This document shows positions 38,400 to 49,635 of a DNA stretch of 64,000 nt, piece by piece. The position numbers and the translations under genes were made by a program. Every line of letters begins with the position of its first letter. Within the stretch, counting starts at the first letter, position 1. Origin of the DNA: Cymbidium sinense (Eukaryota > Streptophyta > Magnoliopsida > Asparagales > Orchidaceae); contig CM038223.1 of NCBI GenBank assembly GCA_021442155.1, positions 31,780,983-31,844,982 on the forward strand, in the 5' to 3' direction. The notes beneath the pieces are model-generated. The model made no database searches. It worked only from the letters and a program-made list of their open reading frames with translations, and was not told the origin of the DNA.

Positions 38400-38600
38400 T
38401 CTTATTCTTTTTTTTTTAATCTCAAAGTTGCATATGGCTATGTTATATGTCTAATCCACTTTAGGCAATACATCATATGGTATCAACCTGAGAAACTTAC
38501 TTTTGAACTTGCATGTGACTTTCTAGTATCTTGGGCAGCGAAAACCAAAGTTAAATAATGCTTCCCAAATGGTGGATATTATATTTATGTTGAGTATGTA
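38400..38600 (-). pseudogene. Gypsy RNase H remnant
   Basis: On the minus strand KHYLTLVFAAQ (LTLVFAAQ at 38531-38554) corresponds to the LALVFATQKLRHY-type segment of gypsy RNase H. In a shifted frame HMQVQK and VSQVDTI follow, as in the HYMQ...LISQVDPI stretch that comes next in that family. At least one frameshift and several stops are present. It lies after the RT remnant in the expected order. Confidence 0.6.
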
Positions 38601-38829
38601 GCTTATATGATATTTAATTTTTTTATTTTCTTTATTGACATAGTCAATCAAGCTTTAGTTAAAATGTATTCCATCATTCATCATCATTTTATTTTTTTAT
38701 TTATTAATTTATAAATCTATAGCTTATAAGGCCTTCTCTTTATTAATTTATTGATTTGAATTTAATAAAGGTTAAAAGATCCTCTTAAAGCTACAACTAA
38801 CATAGTTTTTAGATCTCAATGAGAATCAA

Positions 38830-39325
38830 GATAAACAAGATCTTAGATTCTCTCAAAGTCATTCTAATATTTCTATTCTTTTACCCCTAATCAATAAAGA
38901 AATTGAAAGGGTTGAACTGTTTGAGAGATTAAGATTCTATTAATAATTTTGAAATAAATTGTCTTAAATTGAATTATTATTTTTTAAAGATTTCTTCGAA
39001 TGATATTTTATAGATAGCTTTAATTAATTCATGTATTGTTTAGTTCTGATCATTTTAAGTTCTATTACAAGCTTCCTGAAATTACCTCAAAGGTATATTT
39101 TAGGAATTTGCATGTAGTGAGATGATCACCTTCAAGTCATAAAAAATTTTATTTTCGTTTCTTCTATTTCTCTTTTCTTTTTTAAGCAATATTTTCAATA
39201 GATCATTTCACTTAATGAAGAGTAAGGCTATTATAAACCTTGATCATGACCTTTTGATACATTTAGAGACTAAACAATATGACCATGTAACAGAACATTC
39301 TTGTATGGATTCTGAATGTCGTATT
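38830..39325 (-). pseudogene. Gypsy reverse transcriptase remnant
   Basis: At 39325-39215 the minus strand reads TTFRIHTRMFCYMVILFSL, a stop, then MYQKVMIKV. This aligns with the TAFRTPFGTFCYKVMPFGL...TYQRAM segment of Ty3/gypsy RT. The YVDD box expected next is not recognisable. KYTFEVISGSL (39100-39068) matches the KCTFGVTSGKLLG segment. At about 38985-38830, FKTIYFKIINRILIS, QTVQPFQFLY and NDFERI match the LGRLNYISRFI...CEPFF...AFERI connection segment. It has many stops and frameshifts. Confidence 0.68.
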
Positions 39326-39712
39326 ATATGCTTTTAATTTTTTTTCCTAGATTTAAATTGATTTGAAAATATTTTGACAAGTCATCCTTAATGAGGATAA
39401 TCTTGTACTTAAAAGCTTTATCAATTTTGAAATAAAGCATGGGTAATAGAAACCCATCTTCAAGGTAAGGATTTGTCATAGTCCCATGATTTAACACATG
39501 CATATTTAATCCTTCTTTTTTCTTTCTCTTCTCTTATTTATTTATTCTTGTTTGCTATGATGATGTTAGCCAACCAAGAAGAATATTTTCTTCTCATGTA
39601 AGGCTATCATTAACTAGCTTTTAGTCTATCAACATCATGCTTTTCTTTTGAAGTTTAAGTGCATACGTCAAGCCTGAACTTATGAACCATTACATTTGGA
39701 GAATATTATATT

Positions 39713-39895
39713 TTATTTCAAGATAAAGTAGTATTTAAATTCTAATAATAGCTTGATTAATTCATCAGTATCTGACTCATTAAAGTGTTAGATTATTGAT
39801 ATTACTTGTAGATCATCTTCTATTTATAGACTTATTTCTTTTAGCTTGTCAATTATGGATTTAAATTTCTCTTCAAATTCTAGGGGTGCATCTTG
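39713..39895 (-). pseudogene. Gypsy pre-RT linker remnant
   Basis: The minus strand reads LEFEEKFKSIIDKLKEISL, IEDDLQVISII, then a stop and FNESDTDELIKLLLEFKYYF. The pattern EFE...L.EI.L, ...I...L and LI.LL.EFK..F is the conserved run-up to RT in Tat-type gypsy polyproteins. It is in the correct order between the protease and RT remnants once L5 is removed. Confidence 0.62.
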
Positions 39896-40199
39896 AACTT
39901 AAAGATTATTTAGGTCTTTAGACATATCTAAAAAACATTCATTTAATATGTTGAAGTGCCTTTGAAGAGAAAGTCAGGACCTTGACTATTTAGCAATTCT
40001 CACCTTATAATGGCTCTATAGTATTGAATCTCAAACCAACATTTAGTTTCAATTTTTTTAATGCTTCATAGCTTTTCATGCTTATGGATCTTATTTGCAG
40101 GCTATTTATAATGGGATCAAATTATACTCAATTGAATTTTTTATAGATAAAAGATAACTGGAAAGGTAAATCCATTATCTCTTTAATACTTTTACCCTT

Positions 40200-40204
40200 A
40201 AGGT
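40200..40204. repeat. Left target-site duplication of L5 (AAGGT)
   Basis: Perfect 5-bp match to 45930-45934, directly outside the LTR termini. Confidence 0.88.
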
Positions 40205-41584
40205 TATGGAGAAAATTTATGACACCATGTAGAGTTTAGGAATTTCTTACTTAGATGATCAAATGTGGCATTAAGGAATAAACATATTATCTTGGAAGAT
40301 AAATATGTTTTCCTATAATGGATTCGATCATTTCAATAAAAGACTACTAAGGCTAATAAGTCTTTTATGTACCAGATGTTTTTCCCCTGAACTACATGGG
40401 AAAGCATAATAGTGTGTCTTTTAAACTAGGTTCATGGTTCTTTATAGAGCAAACCCCTATAGTTAATTACATCTTAGGAATTGTCTCTTTCTAAGAATAC
40501 TCTCGATTAAATAAATAAGTTGTTATTTCTAAAGATTTCTAAGATGGTTTTTAAAAATTTATTTTTGGAATTTCAATTAAGATTGATCCAAATTGGAGAG
40601 AGTTCTTTTAAAGGCCAAATGGGAAAAAGTAGGAAATGTCTATTGATACTAGGATGCCCAGTAGGCATTTCAACTATCCAATAATTGGGCTTTAAATTTA
40701 GAATTTAAATTAGATTTTGAGTTAACATTTTCTTAGAAGTCTAGGACTTAGATTTTCGCAGCACAAGACTGCAAAAATACTTAGAGTTGAAGACTTATTC
40801 CTAAAAAGTATGCTTCAGAACCTAGTCTATAGGTGCTTATAATATATGTTAGATGCTTGACCTAGTTCTATCTTAGGAATTATCGATCATACCTCTCAGT
40901 TGAGGGAACAAACATATCTCTGAGTCTTCTGGACTTATAACCAACCTAGAGAGGGCTACCAGCTAACACCACCTAAGTGTATTTTAAATTCATGATGCTA
41001 AGTCTCATGAATGCAAGATGGCTGGGTTGTTACATTTTTAGGAAAGGAATCTATGAACCTAGACTCAATCCTTAATCCCTAGAATCATGTAGGGTATGAA
41101 ATGCATTTAAGTAATGTACATTTTTCAATTTTTTATAAATTTTGACTCAAGAATTATTTTAGGCCATGGGTATGCATTTATGCTTAATGTCATGGAATTA
41201 GAAATGGTTATGCATCAAATCAATAATAGAAGGCAGGCTTTCTCAAGAAGGTGGTCATCCTCACAAGTTAGATGCCCCTTATGTGCAATGGGTGAAGCTG
41301 CCCAATTCAAGGAATGGAAATAATATGATTTCATGATTTCAAACCTGATTGTTTCTAATTTATCTTATGTTATGCCTAAGGCTTTAGTTTATGAATTTTT
41401 AAGTTGTATTTATTTTATGTTTCAATTGGTTAAGTTTAATTGGGTACAAAATTTAGTTTTCTCCTATGAGCCTAATCGCCCATGCATTCATTCATAGGAA
41501 AGCAGAAGATAGAAAGAAACTTAGAAAAATGGGTTGATTCTATTATGCACCCAAAATAAGTCAAGCCAATTGAAAATTTTAAAA

Positions 41585-41660
41585 TAGGTCGATGCAGTCG
41601 GGTACAGCTGCACACCCCAGAGGAAAGAAAAATGGGCAGCCAAGCTCTGCCCTTATACAT
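41585..41660 (-). promoter_or_regulatory. Promoter-like block of L5
   Basis: On the minus strand TGTATAAGGGCAGAGCTTGG, then a pyrimidine run and the GTGCAGCTGTACCCGACTGC element. Its distance to the LTR 3' end is about 1.45 kb, the same as in L4 and L6. Confidence 0.52.
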
Positions 41661-41995
41661 CCTGACCTAGAACTACAAGCCCATATCTATGGGTCTTCTT
41701 TCTAGTATAGGCTCCATCTTTAGGGACATCCATCGGGCTCCATAGGGGACCACTGCACCATCTCCTAGTAGGGTCAGCTCCTTCTAATCCTAGACCTCAT
41801 AGATCCTAACCTAATTCTAAGGTCAATTTTATATTTCAAAATTCAAAAAGACCTGCAAAAAGATGTTAGGAAATACAAATAGCATAAAGCATTTATATTT
41901 TACAAACATATAGGCTTAGCATTAGTTGCTTGCCAAGCCCACCTGTCCTATGGACTCTGTTAAGGGATTTTCAGCACCTACAAGTAAATAACAAT

Positions 41996-42020
41996 TTTAT
42001 TTATTTATTTATTTATTTAT
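41996..42020. repeat. (TTTA)n microsatellite
   Basis: About six TTTA units inside L5. Confidence 0.9.
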
Positions 42021-45000
42021 GATAGCAATCCCTTTAATATAGTCCCTTGTAGTAAACATAGTTAATTCTAGAAAGAATGCCCTACCATCCAGTCTAATGG
42101 GTAAACTAGCTTAAGCATTCAATCTAAAGCAATACACCACACAGACATGTGAAGCATAGCATATAACAACATATTACAGAGAACTATAAAAGAATCATAG
42201 AACAATCGAACCTAAATCTAGGGTCTGTGACCTAAATGATCTAGTGTGTATAGAACATAGGTTTGTGTGGCAAGACTTTGCTAGGCCTTTTAATTTAAGT
42301 TTCAATTTGGAGTTTGAGTTTGTTTGAATTTTATCTTTGGGTGGTTTCAATTCAAATGATTTAGTGATTTATTTCTATTTTTATTTCCACTTTATTTGAC
42401 TAAAGTGATGTTTAGGATTTCAAGAATAAAGAATACAATCGATTCTATTTTTGGATGGAACTCACTTTACTCAACATCCTAGCTTCTAGTAGAATAAAAT
42501 ACTCATCCTAAAATGAAGATTCATCCTAAAGAACTAATTAAGATCCTTAAGTATCTTAATTATTCCTTTTGATTTCATTTATTCTATTTGAATTTAGATT
42601 TATGCTTCATTTCTTTTGTTTGGAAATTTAGATTTAATTTAATTTTTTAATTGATTTTAATTTTTAATTTAGGTTGATTTGAATTATTTCATTTGATTTT
42701 ATTTGAATTTTATTTAATTTGTTTATTTCATTTAGTTTTAGTTTAATTTGGTGTTATCAATTTGGTTTATTTTATTTGATTTGTATTAATGTTTTGGATT
42801 CAGTTATGTTGGTTTCATTTAGTGTAATTTAGGTTAACCTAAAGTACTTAGGTTAAGGTTTCAATTCATTTGATTTGTTTCATTGGAGATGTAAGAATTC
42901 ATTAAGAGTTGGTGATTTAAGTTTTAATATTTGATTTCATTAATTATTTTAATAATTTAAGTTTTAATTTCATTAGTCCTTAAGGTTGAAATGGATTAAT
43001 GCTTTAACTTAGGCTGTTTAGAGAACTACCTTAAGTATTTCTGATGTTTGATTAAGATTGATTAAATTTATTTCATGATTTAATGAATTAATGGATTTTC
43101 TTATTTATTATTGATTTAATATTGATCTAGGAATTTTGAAATTCAATAACTCCCAATCCAAAGATCAATTAGGTTTCAAATGTTTATGGCAAGTGGGGTT
43201 ACATGGTAATTTCATGTTTCCAAAATTTCATCTTGATTAGATTTAAAATTAGGGTGTAATTAAGGTTTTCATTATTTTATTAATACCTAAATTATTCCTA
43301 ATTTAATGAAATTTATTTAGGTGTTTTATTTTTTGTTGATTTCTCTCTAAAATATGTTTCCAATGAGATTTCATTCATAATTTTTGGACATTTGGATGAT
43401 TTAATATTATTTAATTAAATTCAGGTTAATTATTTGAATTAATTAAGTCATAAGTTAAATTGTGATTTATTAAGTTTAATTGAGTTCCCTTAATGTTTTA
43501 ATGTTCATTAAGGTTCATTAGGTTAATATAAAGTTTTCTGATTCATTTTTATTAATTATTTCATTTTAAATTAATTTATTTAATTAAACTTGAGGTTTAG
43601 GGTTTAAATTTTCATTTCCCATAAAATATAGTGAAATAAATTATGGAAAATTTACAAAAGGTGTGTTTTAAACCTAAATTCATTTTCCCAAAGTTTCAAT
43701 TCAATTGGATTTATGGTTTGAGATTAATTTAGGTTTAATGGAATTTAATTAAACCCAAATTAAGGCTAAAATACCTAAAAAAAATTTGGGGATTTTAATT
43801 TTTATAAATTCCTCTCATCAAGATGAATCCAAAGTGCCTTCATTTGTAATTTTTGATTTATATTTACTTTTCTATGATTTTTAGAAGTTCTAAGTAATTT
43901 TAGTACTTTTTTAAATTCAAAATCCCAAATTTCCACTTTAAACCAGTCAGCGCTGATGTAGCAGCCCTACTTCATTTTGAATGCTAGTTAGTCCACGTGG
44001 GATCAACATAAATCTTGCATTAAAAGGATGGTAGGATGCGGTTTCAAGCAGGACCGTCTGATCAAAAGATTGGACGGACCACAATTGATCCGCGGGTTTG
44101 AAGGGTTCAAATCGAGTGATCCGCCTAGATCTGAATCGTCCATTCTTTTCAGAAGGAATGGATGGCGGAGATTGGTCTCCTACCAAACTATGTAAATCGA
44201 GAGTAGTCCATGGATTTGGCTTGATTTTTTACTATCCAAGCAACAAAATCACAAGATTTCAATTGCAAAATGATCGTGGAAGCATTTCTTATCAATCTAT
44301 GCTGCTTGATCCCACTTGAGATCAAGTTTTCTTCACAAACCTCCAAGGCTAAAAGCTTGAAGAAAAAGTGGGGGTGGGGCTTTAATGGCGTACCTTCAGT
44401 CCAGCAATCTTCGGTGCTCTTCGATGGTGGGGTTGATTCGATTAGCTTCGAAACTTCAAGGGAAGCTCGTGCGCCAAAGGAATTGAGCTATCTTCCTCCG
44501 GATTGCTCCATTGTTACTTGTTAGCCTTGATGGTTCACCGGCTTCCCAGCAGTATGGGGAGTGGGGAAAGGTTCATTCTCACTTCATTTTGGCTCGTGAA
44601 GGTGATGGGAAGGTCAATTCGGCTTAAGGTAAGGTCTAAGTGTGAATTTTCATTTGGCCGTGAGCCTCTTCTTTTATTTTTCTCCTCTCCTTATTCGGTT
44701 AAACTAACTAAGGGTTTTCGAATGTTGCCAACATGCTACTCTATCATCCTACACCTATTTGAGATGAAGAGGTGGAGAGGGAATGAAAAGGCAAAAGGAA
44801 TTTTGCTTTAGAAGTCATTGACTTCCATTGGATTTCCTTCCTTTGGACTTTATGAAAAAGTCATTTAAGTAACTTGATTAAGGCTAAAAATCACCACTAA
44901 TGAATTCTAAGAGTGTTTCATTATCATTCCATGTTAATTGGTTTAAAATGGGTTTTCAAATTTTTGGAGATTAATGCGATTGATTGACTCTTATTTTGAT

Positions 45001-45359
45001 TGTATTTAACAAATTTTAATTTCTTGATTAATCTTGATTTAGTTTAATTTAATATTTTGATTTTGGAGTTGGACTTGCATTAAATCTAACTAAACCCATT
45101 AAGTTAGATTATTTCAAGGAAAGTATAGTAGATCATTAAATATAATGACCTAGGTATTTAGATCATTATCATTCCATGTGAATTGATTCAAAATGAGTTT
45201 TCAAATTTTTGGAGATTAATGAGTTTGATCCCTTACTTCGATTGAATTTAGCACATTTCAATTTATTGATTAATCTTGGTTTAATGCTGAATGTGTGTGT
45301 TTAATTTTTTATGGGATTAATCCGAACAATTTGGAATGCATTGGATTGAATAATCGCAA

Positions 45360-45680
45360 TTTTCTTTCATTTTGAACCCACTTGACCCAAGTTGGGTCTA
45401 ATGGGTTTAGTTTGGATTTCACTTGGGTCAAATGACCCATTTGACCAAATTAGACTCAATGGTAGGTTGGATCATGTTTAATTATCATTTGTAAATGATT
45501 TTTAATAATCAAATTGAGTTAATTTCAATTTTATTTGGGTTTGAACCCGACAAGACCCATTTAGGTTATTTTAGACTAAGTCGTCTAATTAACCCAATTA
45601 AGGCCAAAATGGATTCAAATTCTTGGTGGGTTGACCTTTGTCTAAGTGGGTCCCACTTAAGTCAAATCTATGTTGACTAG
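45360..45680. repeat. GGTCAAAT block of L5
   Basis: TTGGGTCTAATGGGTT, TTGGGTCAAATGACC and related words, followed by GTGGGTCCCACTTA. It has the same position and content as in L2 and L6. Confidence 0.65.
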
Positions 45681-45929
45681 ATTTGACTTTAGATTTATTT
45701 TGGATTTTACTTTTAGTTTGATTCATTTGGATTACTTTGGCTAATCCAAATTGAAATTTTGCGTTGAGTCCACCTAAGTCAATTAGGTTAGAATAAACCC
45801 AATGAAGATTCCTTAGGACACTAGGTGCAGTATCCTAAGCATTGAATTAGGAAGTTTCTATTTGAAATTAGGACATTCTAATTACTTATTTCAGATTGAT
45901 GTAAACCTCATCCAAAAATGAGGTCAACA

Positions 45930-45934
45930 AAGGT
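45930..45934. repeat. Right target-site duplication of L5 (AAGGT)
   Basis: Perfect match to 40200-40204. Confidence 0.88.
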
Positions 45935-46126
45935 TTAAACCTTTTATTACATTTAAAGATGTAAAATTGATTCATTTTATTCTTTCACTTTTAAGTTAAG
46001 GGCAACTTCTAACTTCTAGCCCTACCATTTTATTTTGATATAAAGGAGTTAGAATTAAAGGGCCCATATACTCAAGAATATTAGACTTCACCTTTTAGCT
46101 CTTGGATCTAGTCTTTCCATCCTTCT

Positions 46127-46147
46127 TTTTCTTTCTTTCTTTCTTTT
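46127..46147. repeat. (TTTC)n microsatellite
   Basis: About five CTTT units in the gypsy internal region, just right of L5. Confidence 0.85.
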
Positions 46148-46749
46148 ATCAACATTTCAACTTCTAGTAAAATGTTATATTTGATTTTTTTTAGATACAA
46201 CATTTATTAGGATGCTAGACGCATTCGACTCTTTGTCTGAATACAACATTTGATTACAACACTATACATACTCAATTCTTTTCTTATTTTGAATGATAAC
46301 ATTACTTAGTAAGACTTCCTGATTCTTTGATTGAATACACAATTTGGTTAAGCATTAAGCAAATTTTAAACTTTTGATTCTCTTTTTTCTCTTTTCTATA
46401 GTAGCTTAATTTTACATGACTAACAAAAGAAAAGGACAGTCCTGAGGACTCTTATCTCATGAATATTTAATGACTTTGAATTTTCTTTTATAATGATGAT
46501 TATTTTCTTTTTTCTTTTTTAAATTTGGGTTGGATAGGACTCCAAGAGCATTAAAGATGTTCTTGAATTCCTAAAATTCTAGTTCAATGTTTGAATCATC
46601 AATCTCAATCAACACAATGATTGATATTATATTATCTAAAATTAAATTTTCTTGAGTTCTTCTCTTGATTGAATCCACACAGCACCATTTCATCCAAATT
46701 AGATTACAATTAAGCCTGTGTATATTCAATTTCATGTATGTTTACAACT

Positions 46750-46873
46750 GATGTTGAATGATGCACCTTGATCAACAAGTATTCTAAAATTTTTTTAAGA
46801 TTTTCCACATTGATTGTTATGTGAATTTTGGTCTTTATCCAATAATTTCTAGTAGTAGATCTTCATCATAGAA
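46750..46873 (-). pseudogene. Gypsy aspartic protease remnant
   Basis: The minus strand reads FYDEDLLLEIIG (46873-46838), then RPKFT, TINVEN in another frame, and RILVDQGASFNI (46785-46750). The catalytic loop is Asp-Gln-Gly-Ala-Ser, in the style of Tat-type LVDQGSS or LIDNGSA proteases. The DEDL segment upstream is also typical of that branch. At least two frameshifts and two stops are present. It is the best evidence that this internal region belongs to Ty3/gypsy and is read on the minus strand. Confidence 0.68.
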
Positions 46874-48142
46874 GATGACCCAAGAATTTCTTATAGTGGG
46901 CCACATCAAAAAGTTGCTAATTAAGGTAATTACAAAATTGAGTAATGTTTTAATTAATGATCCATTTCATTTCAGTCATCATTTTTTGTTAAGCATTATT
47001 TTGCAAGAAACTTCTAGAATAGGCAAGAACACCATAATCAAAATGTTAAAGTAAATATATTTTTGTTGCTTTCTTTTGAGATGACTTATTTGTCATTACA
47101 TTTTAGTGTTATATAAGGCAGTAAGGCTTTACCATTTTTAATTTAATTTCCTTTAATACAAAAATAGGGAGGGTAGGGCTAACTCTATCCTTAATGGATC
47201 TTAATGGTCTTCTATTGACCCATTATAGCTGAATTCTATATTTTTCACCTTGAAGGATAGAAGCATCACTGTTAGGACCTAATCTATATGATTATCTTGA
47301 GGTCTTGAATTTTGTGAATTATTTTAGAAGGACTGAAGTTTTTACTAATTTTATCTTTAGAATTTGTCCTTAAAATTATTTAATGCTATCTATGAAATAT
47401 CAATTATCTAATAGGAGAGAATTCCCATTAAAACTTTGATTTAGATTTACAAGATTATATTTTATTTATTTCAACATATTCCTTTGGTCAACCTCTACCC
47501 AAGGTCAATAAAGCATTCTTTTGGGATCATAATTAACCCTTTTTTATAATGTTCTTTCAAGTTAATTCTTTTTAGATTGCAATTCAAGCTTCAATCATGG
47601 TGGTAAGGGGTAATAGGAAAGACACCCACTTCCTTTGATTTTTTAGATTTTCTTAATATGTAAAAGAACTCCATCATTTCATTATACATTCTCAGGTGTT
47701 TATTATCTTTGAATGTATTGGAACAAAAGGTATCAATTTAAGGATAATGTTTCGATTCTCTTTAGCTTTAGTACAAAGCCAAGACAAAGTTAATGAAAAA
47801 GAGGATTCTATAATTTTCTTTTCAAAATTTAAATTTTATTTCTTAGATAATTTTTAATATTTTCTTTCATTTTAAAATGATATAAAATTTGTTTTGACCA
47901 AATTTTCTTTCCTTAATTTCTTTGAATTAGAGTTTTAAGGGGGCAGTTTTAGGACCCAATCATTTAATTATGACAAATAAAGAGTTTTAGAACCTAAGTA
48001 AAGGATGTTGGATAAACTCTAATAAGAATGAAATAGAGAGGTATCCAATGAAAAGAAAGGTTGTCCTAACACATGAGTGGCACAAGTACACTATTGATGT
48101 ATAAAAATAAGAGCCTATTTTTAAAGATGGAGAGAGATACTA

Positions 48143-48161
48143 TTCCACAACAGAGTCTCCA
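48143..48161 (-). other. Primer-binding-site-like sequence after L6
   Basis: TGGAGACTCTGTTGTGGAA on the minus strand, 11 bases past the L6 3' end. It resembles the TGGCGACTCTGCTGGGGA style of Tat/Ogre elements as I remember it, and the better preserved copy after L7. The tRNA partner cannot be fixed here. Confidence 0.6.
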
Positions 48162-49560
48162 AAAAATATCTCAATGGGGAAAATTTACTACACCATATAG
48201 ATTTCAAGAATTTCTTATTTAGGTAATCAAATATGTCATTAAGAAATGAACACATTATCTCATAAGATAAACATGTTATCTTATAATGTATTTAATCACT
48301 TAAACAAAGACTCCTAAGCTATTGAGTCTTCTTAATATTCCAAATATTCTTCCATTAAACTACATGGAAAAAGTATAACGAGATTTAATTTATATTGGTT
48401 CATAGTTGCCTATAAGGGAAAACCCTTATAGTTAATTACATCTTAGGAATAAGGATTTGTTCCTAAGAATACTCTCAATTAAAGAAATTACTATTTTTCT
48501 TATAGATTTCAAAGCTGGTTTCAAAGGATGATTAAATTTGAATTTCAAAAGGGAACACTTCAAAGGGGGAAGAGTTCTTTTTTAGGCCAATTAGGATAAA
48601 GTAGAAAATGCCTATAAATACTACAATGTCTAATAGGAATTTCAACTATCTTACCATTGAGCTTTATATTTTTTTTAGATTTAATTTATTTAGATTTGAA
48701 TTGACAATTTATTAGAAATCTAGGGCTTGTATTCTAGTAGCACAAGACTATAGAAATTTTTAGAGTTGAAAACTTATTTCTAAAATGATGCTTCTGAACC
48801 TAAGTCTAAAATTACTTTTGACATAAATTAGATGCTCAGCCTAGTTTAACTTTTGGGAATTATTAGCTCTTTCTCTCACTTGAGAAAGTAACATATCCCT
48901 GATTTTTCTAGACTTATAACCCACCTAGAAGGGCTGCCAACGAACACCACCTAAATAAATTTTTAAATCCATAATGCCAGTCTTTATATTATGCAAGATG
49001 GCTGGGCTGTTACGTTTTAAGAAAGAATCTACAAATCTAAACTCACTCCCTAATCCCTAAGATCATGTTAAGTTGACATGATCCTAACTAATGCAACATA
49101 TTTCATTTTTTTATAGCTTGACTCACAATTCATTTAAGGCTTTTGAGGTATGCAATTTATGTATAAATGACATGCAATTAGAAGTGTTCATGGGCCAAAT
49201 CATGAAGAAAAGGAAAAATTCTCCATGTAGTTGGTCATACTCAAAAGTCAGATGCCCTTATGTGCAATGGGTGAAGCGCCTAATTTAAGATTTTAGAAAT
49301 ATATGTTAGCATGGTTCACAAAAGCTAATTATTTCTAGTTGATTTTAAGTTATTCCTAAAGCATTAATTTATGTGAAAGTTTCAAAATTTTTATTTTTGT
49401 TTAAGTTATTTAGATTTAAATTAGGTAGATAATTTATTTTTCTTGAAGCCTAACATAAATATTCATCACAAAGAGCATGACACAAAAAGAAACCTACAAA
49501 AGAAAGTTGATTATATAGCGCACTCAAAGCAAGTCAAGCCAAATTTAAATTAAAAGATTA

Positions 49561-49635
49561 GGCCATTGTGACTGGGCACCATTGTACACCCTAGAAAGAA
49601 GAGAAAATGGGCAACCAAGCTCTACCCTTATACAA
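49561..49635 (-). promoter_or_regulatory. Promoter-like block of L6
   Basis: TGTATAAGGGTAGAGCTTGG on the minus strand, then a pyrimidine-rich stretch and GTACAATGGTGCCCAGTC. It lies about 1.46 kb before the LTR 3' end. Confidence 0.52.

Larger units (their letters stand above)
40205..45929 (-). mobile_element. Solo LTR L5 (subfamily A) with perfect 5-bp duplication
   Basis: A 5,725-bp LTR inserted into gypsy pol between the protease and RT remnants. Its plus-strand left end TATGGAGAAAATT corresponds to TGTGGGGAAAA in L7 (terminal TG changed to TA). Its right end ...ATGAGGTCAACA is canonical. AAGGT flanks both sides. From the 3' end it shows the GACACCAT motif (about 40220), hairpin block (about 40950), promoter block (41585-41660), a T-rich region on the plus strand (about 42300-43900), a GC-richer block (about 43940-44820) and a GGTCAAAT block (45360-45680). 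Because the two ends are unrelated and duplicated target flanks them, this copy is the clearest proof that the whole 5.7-kb unit is one LTR. It is about 0.8 kb shorter than L6. Confidence 0.88.
36590..48172 (-). mobile_element. Decayed Ty3/gypsy internal region (Tat/Ogre-like), split by L5
   Basis: Minus-strand order: PBS just after L6, an unrecognised gag-like stretch (about 48120-46900), protease remnant (46873-46750), insertion of solo LTR L5, pre-RT linker (39895-39713), RT (39325-38830), RNase H (38600-38400), then a minisatellite (38230-36740). Without L5 this is about 5.9 kb. I see no integrase: the sequence passes from RNase H remnants into repeats within about 200 bp. The Asp-Gln-Gly-Ala-Ser protease motif preceded by a DEDL motif, the PBS type and the 3' tandem repeats favour the Tat/Ogre branch. 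No reading frame is open over any length. The 3' LTR would lie to the left and could be L2. Confidence 0.72.

Noticed and set aside
38484..38500. TGGTATCAACCTGAG as an initiator-Met primer-binding site of a copia element
   Set aside because: There is no LTR end beside it, and the stretch is better explained as gypsy RNase H remnant on the minus strand.
44098..44811. Cluster of three overlapping plus-strand frames (73-102 codons) in L5
   Set aside because: This is the GC-richer block of the LTR, antisense. Equivalent blocks in L2 and L6 do not keep the frames.
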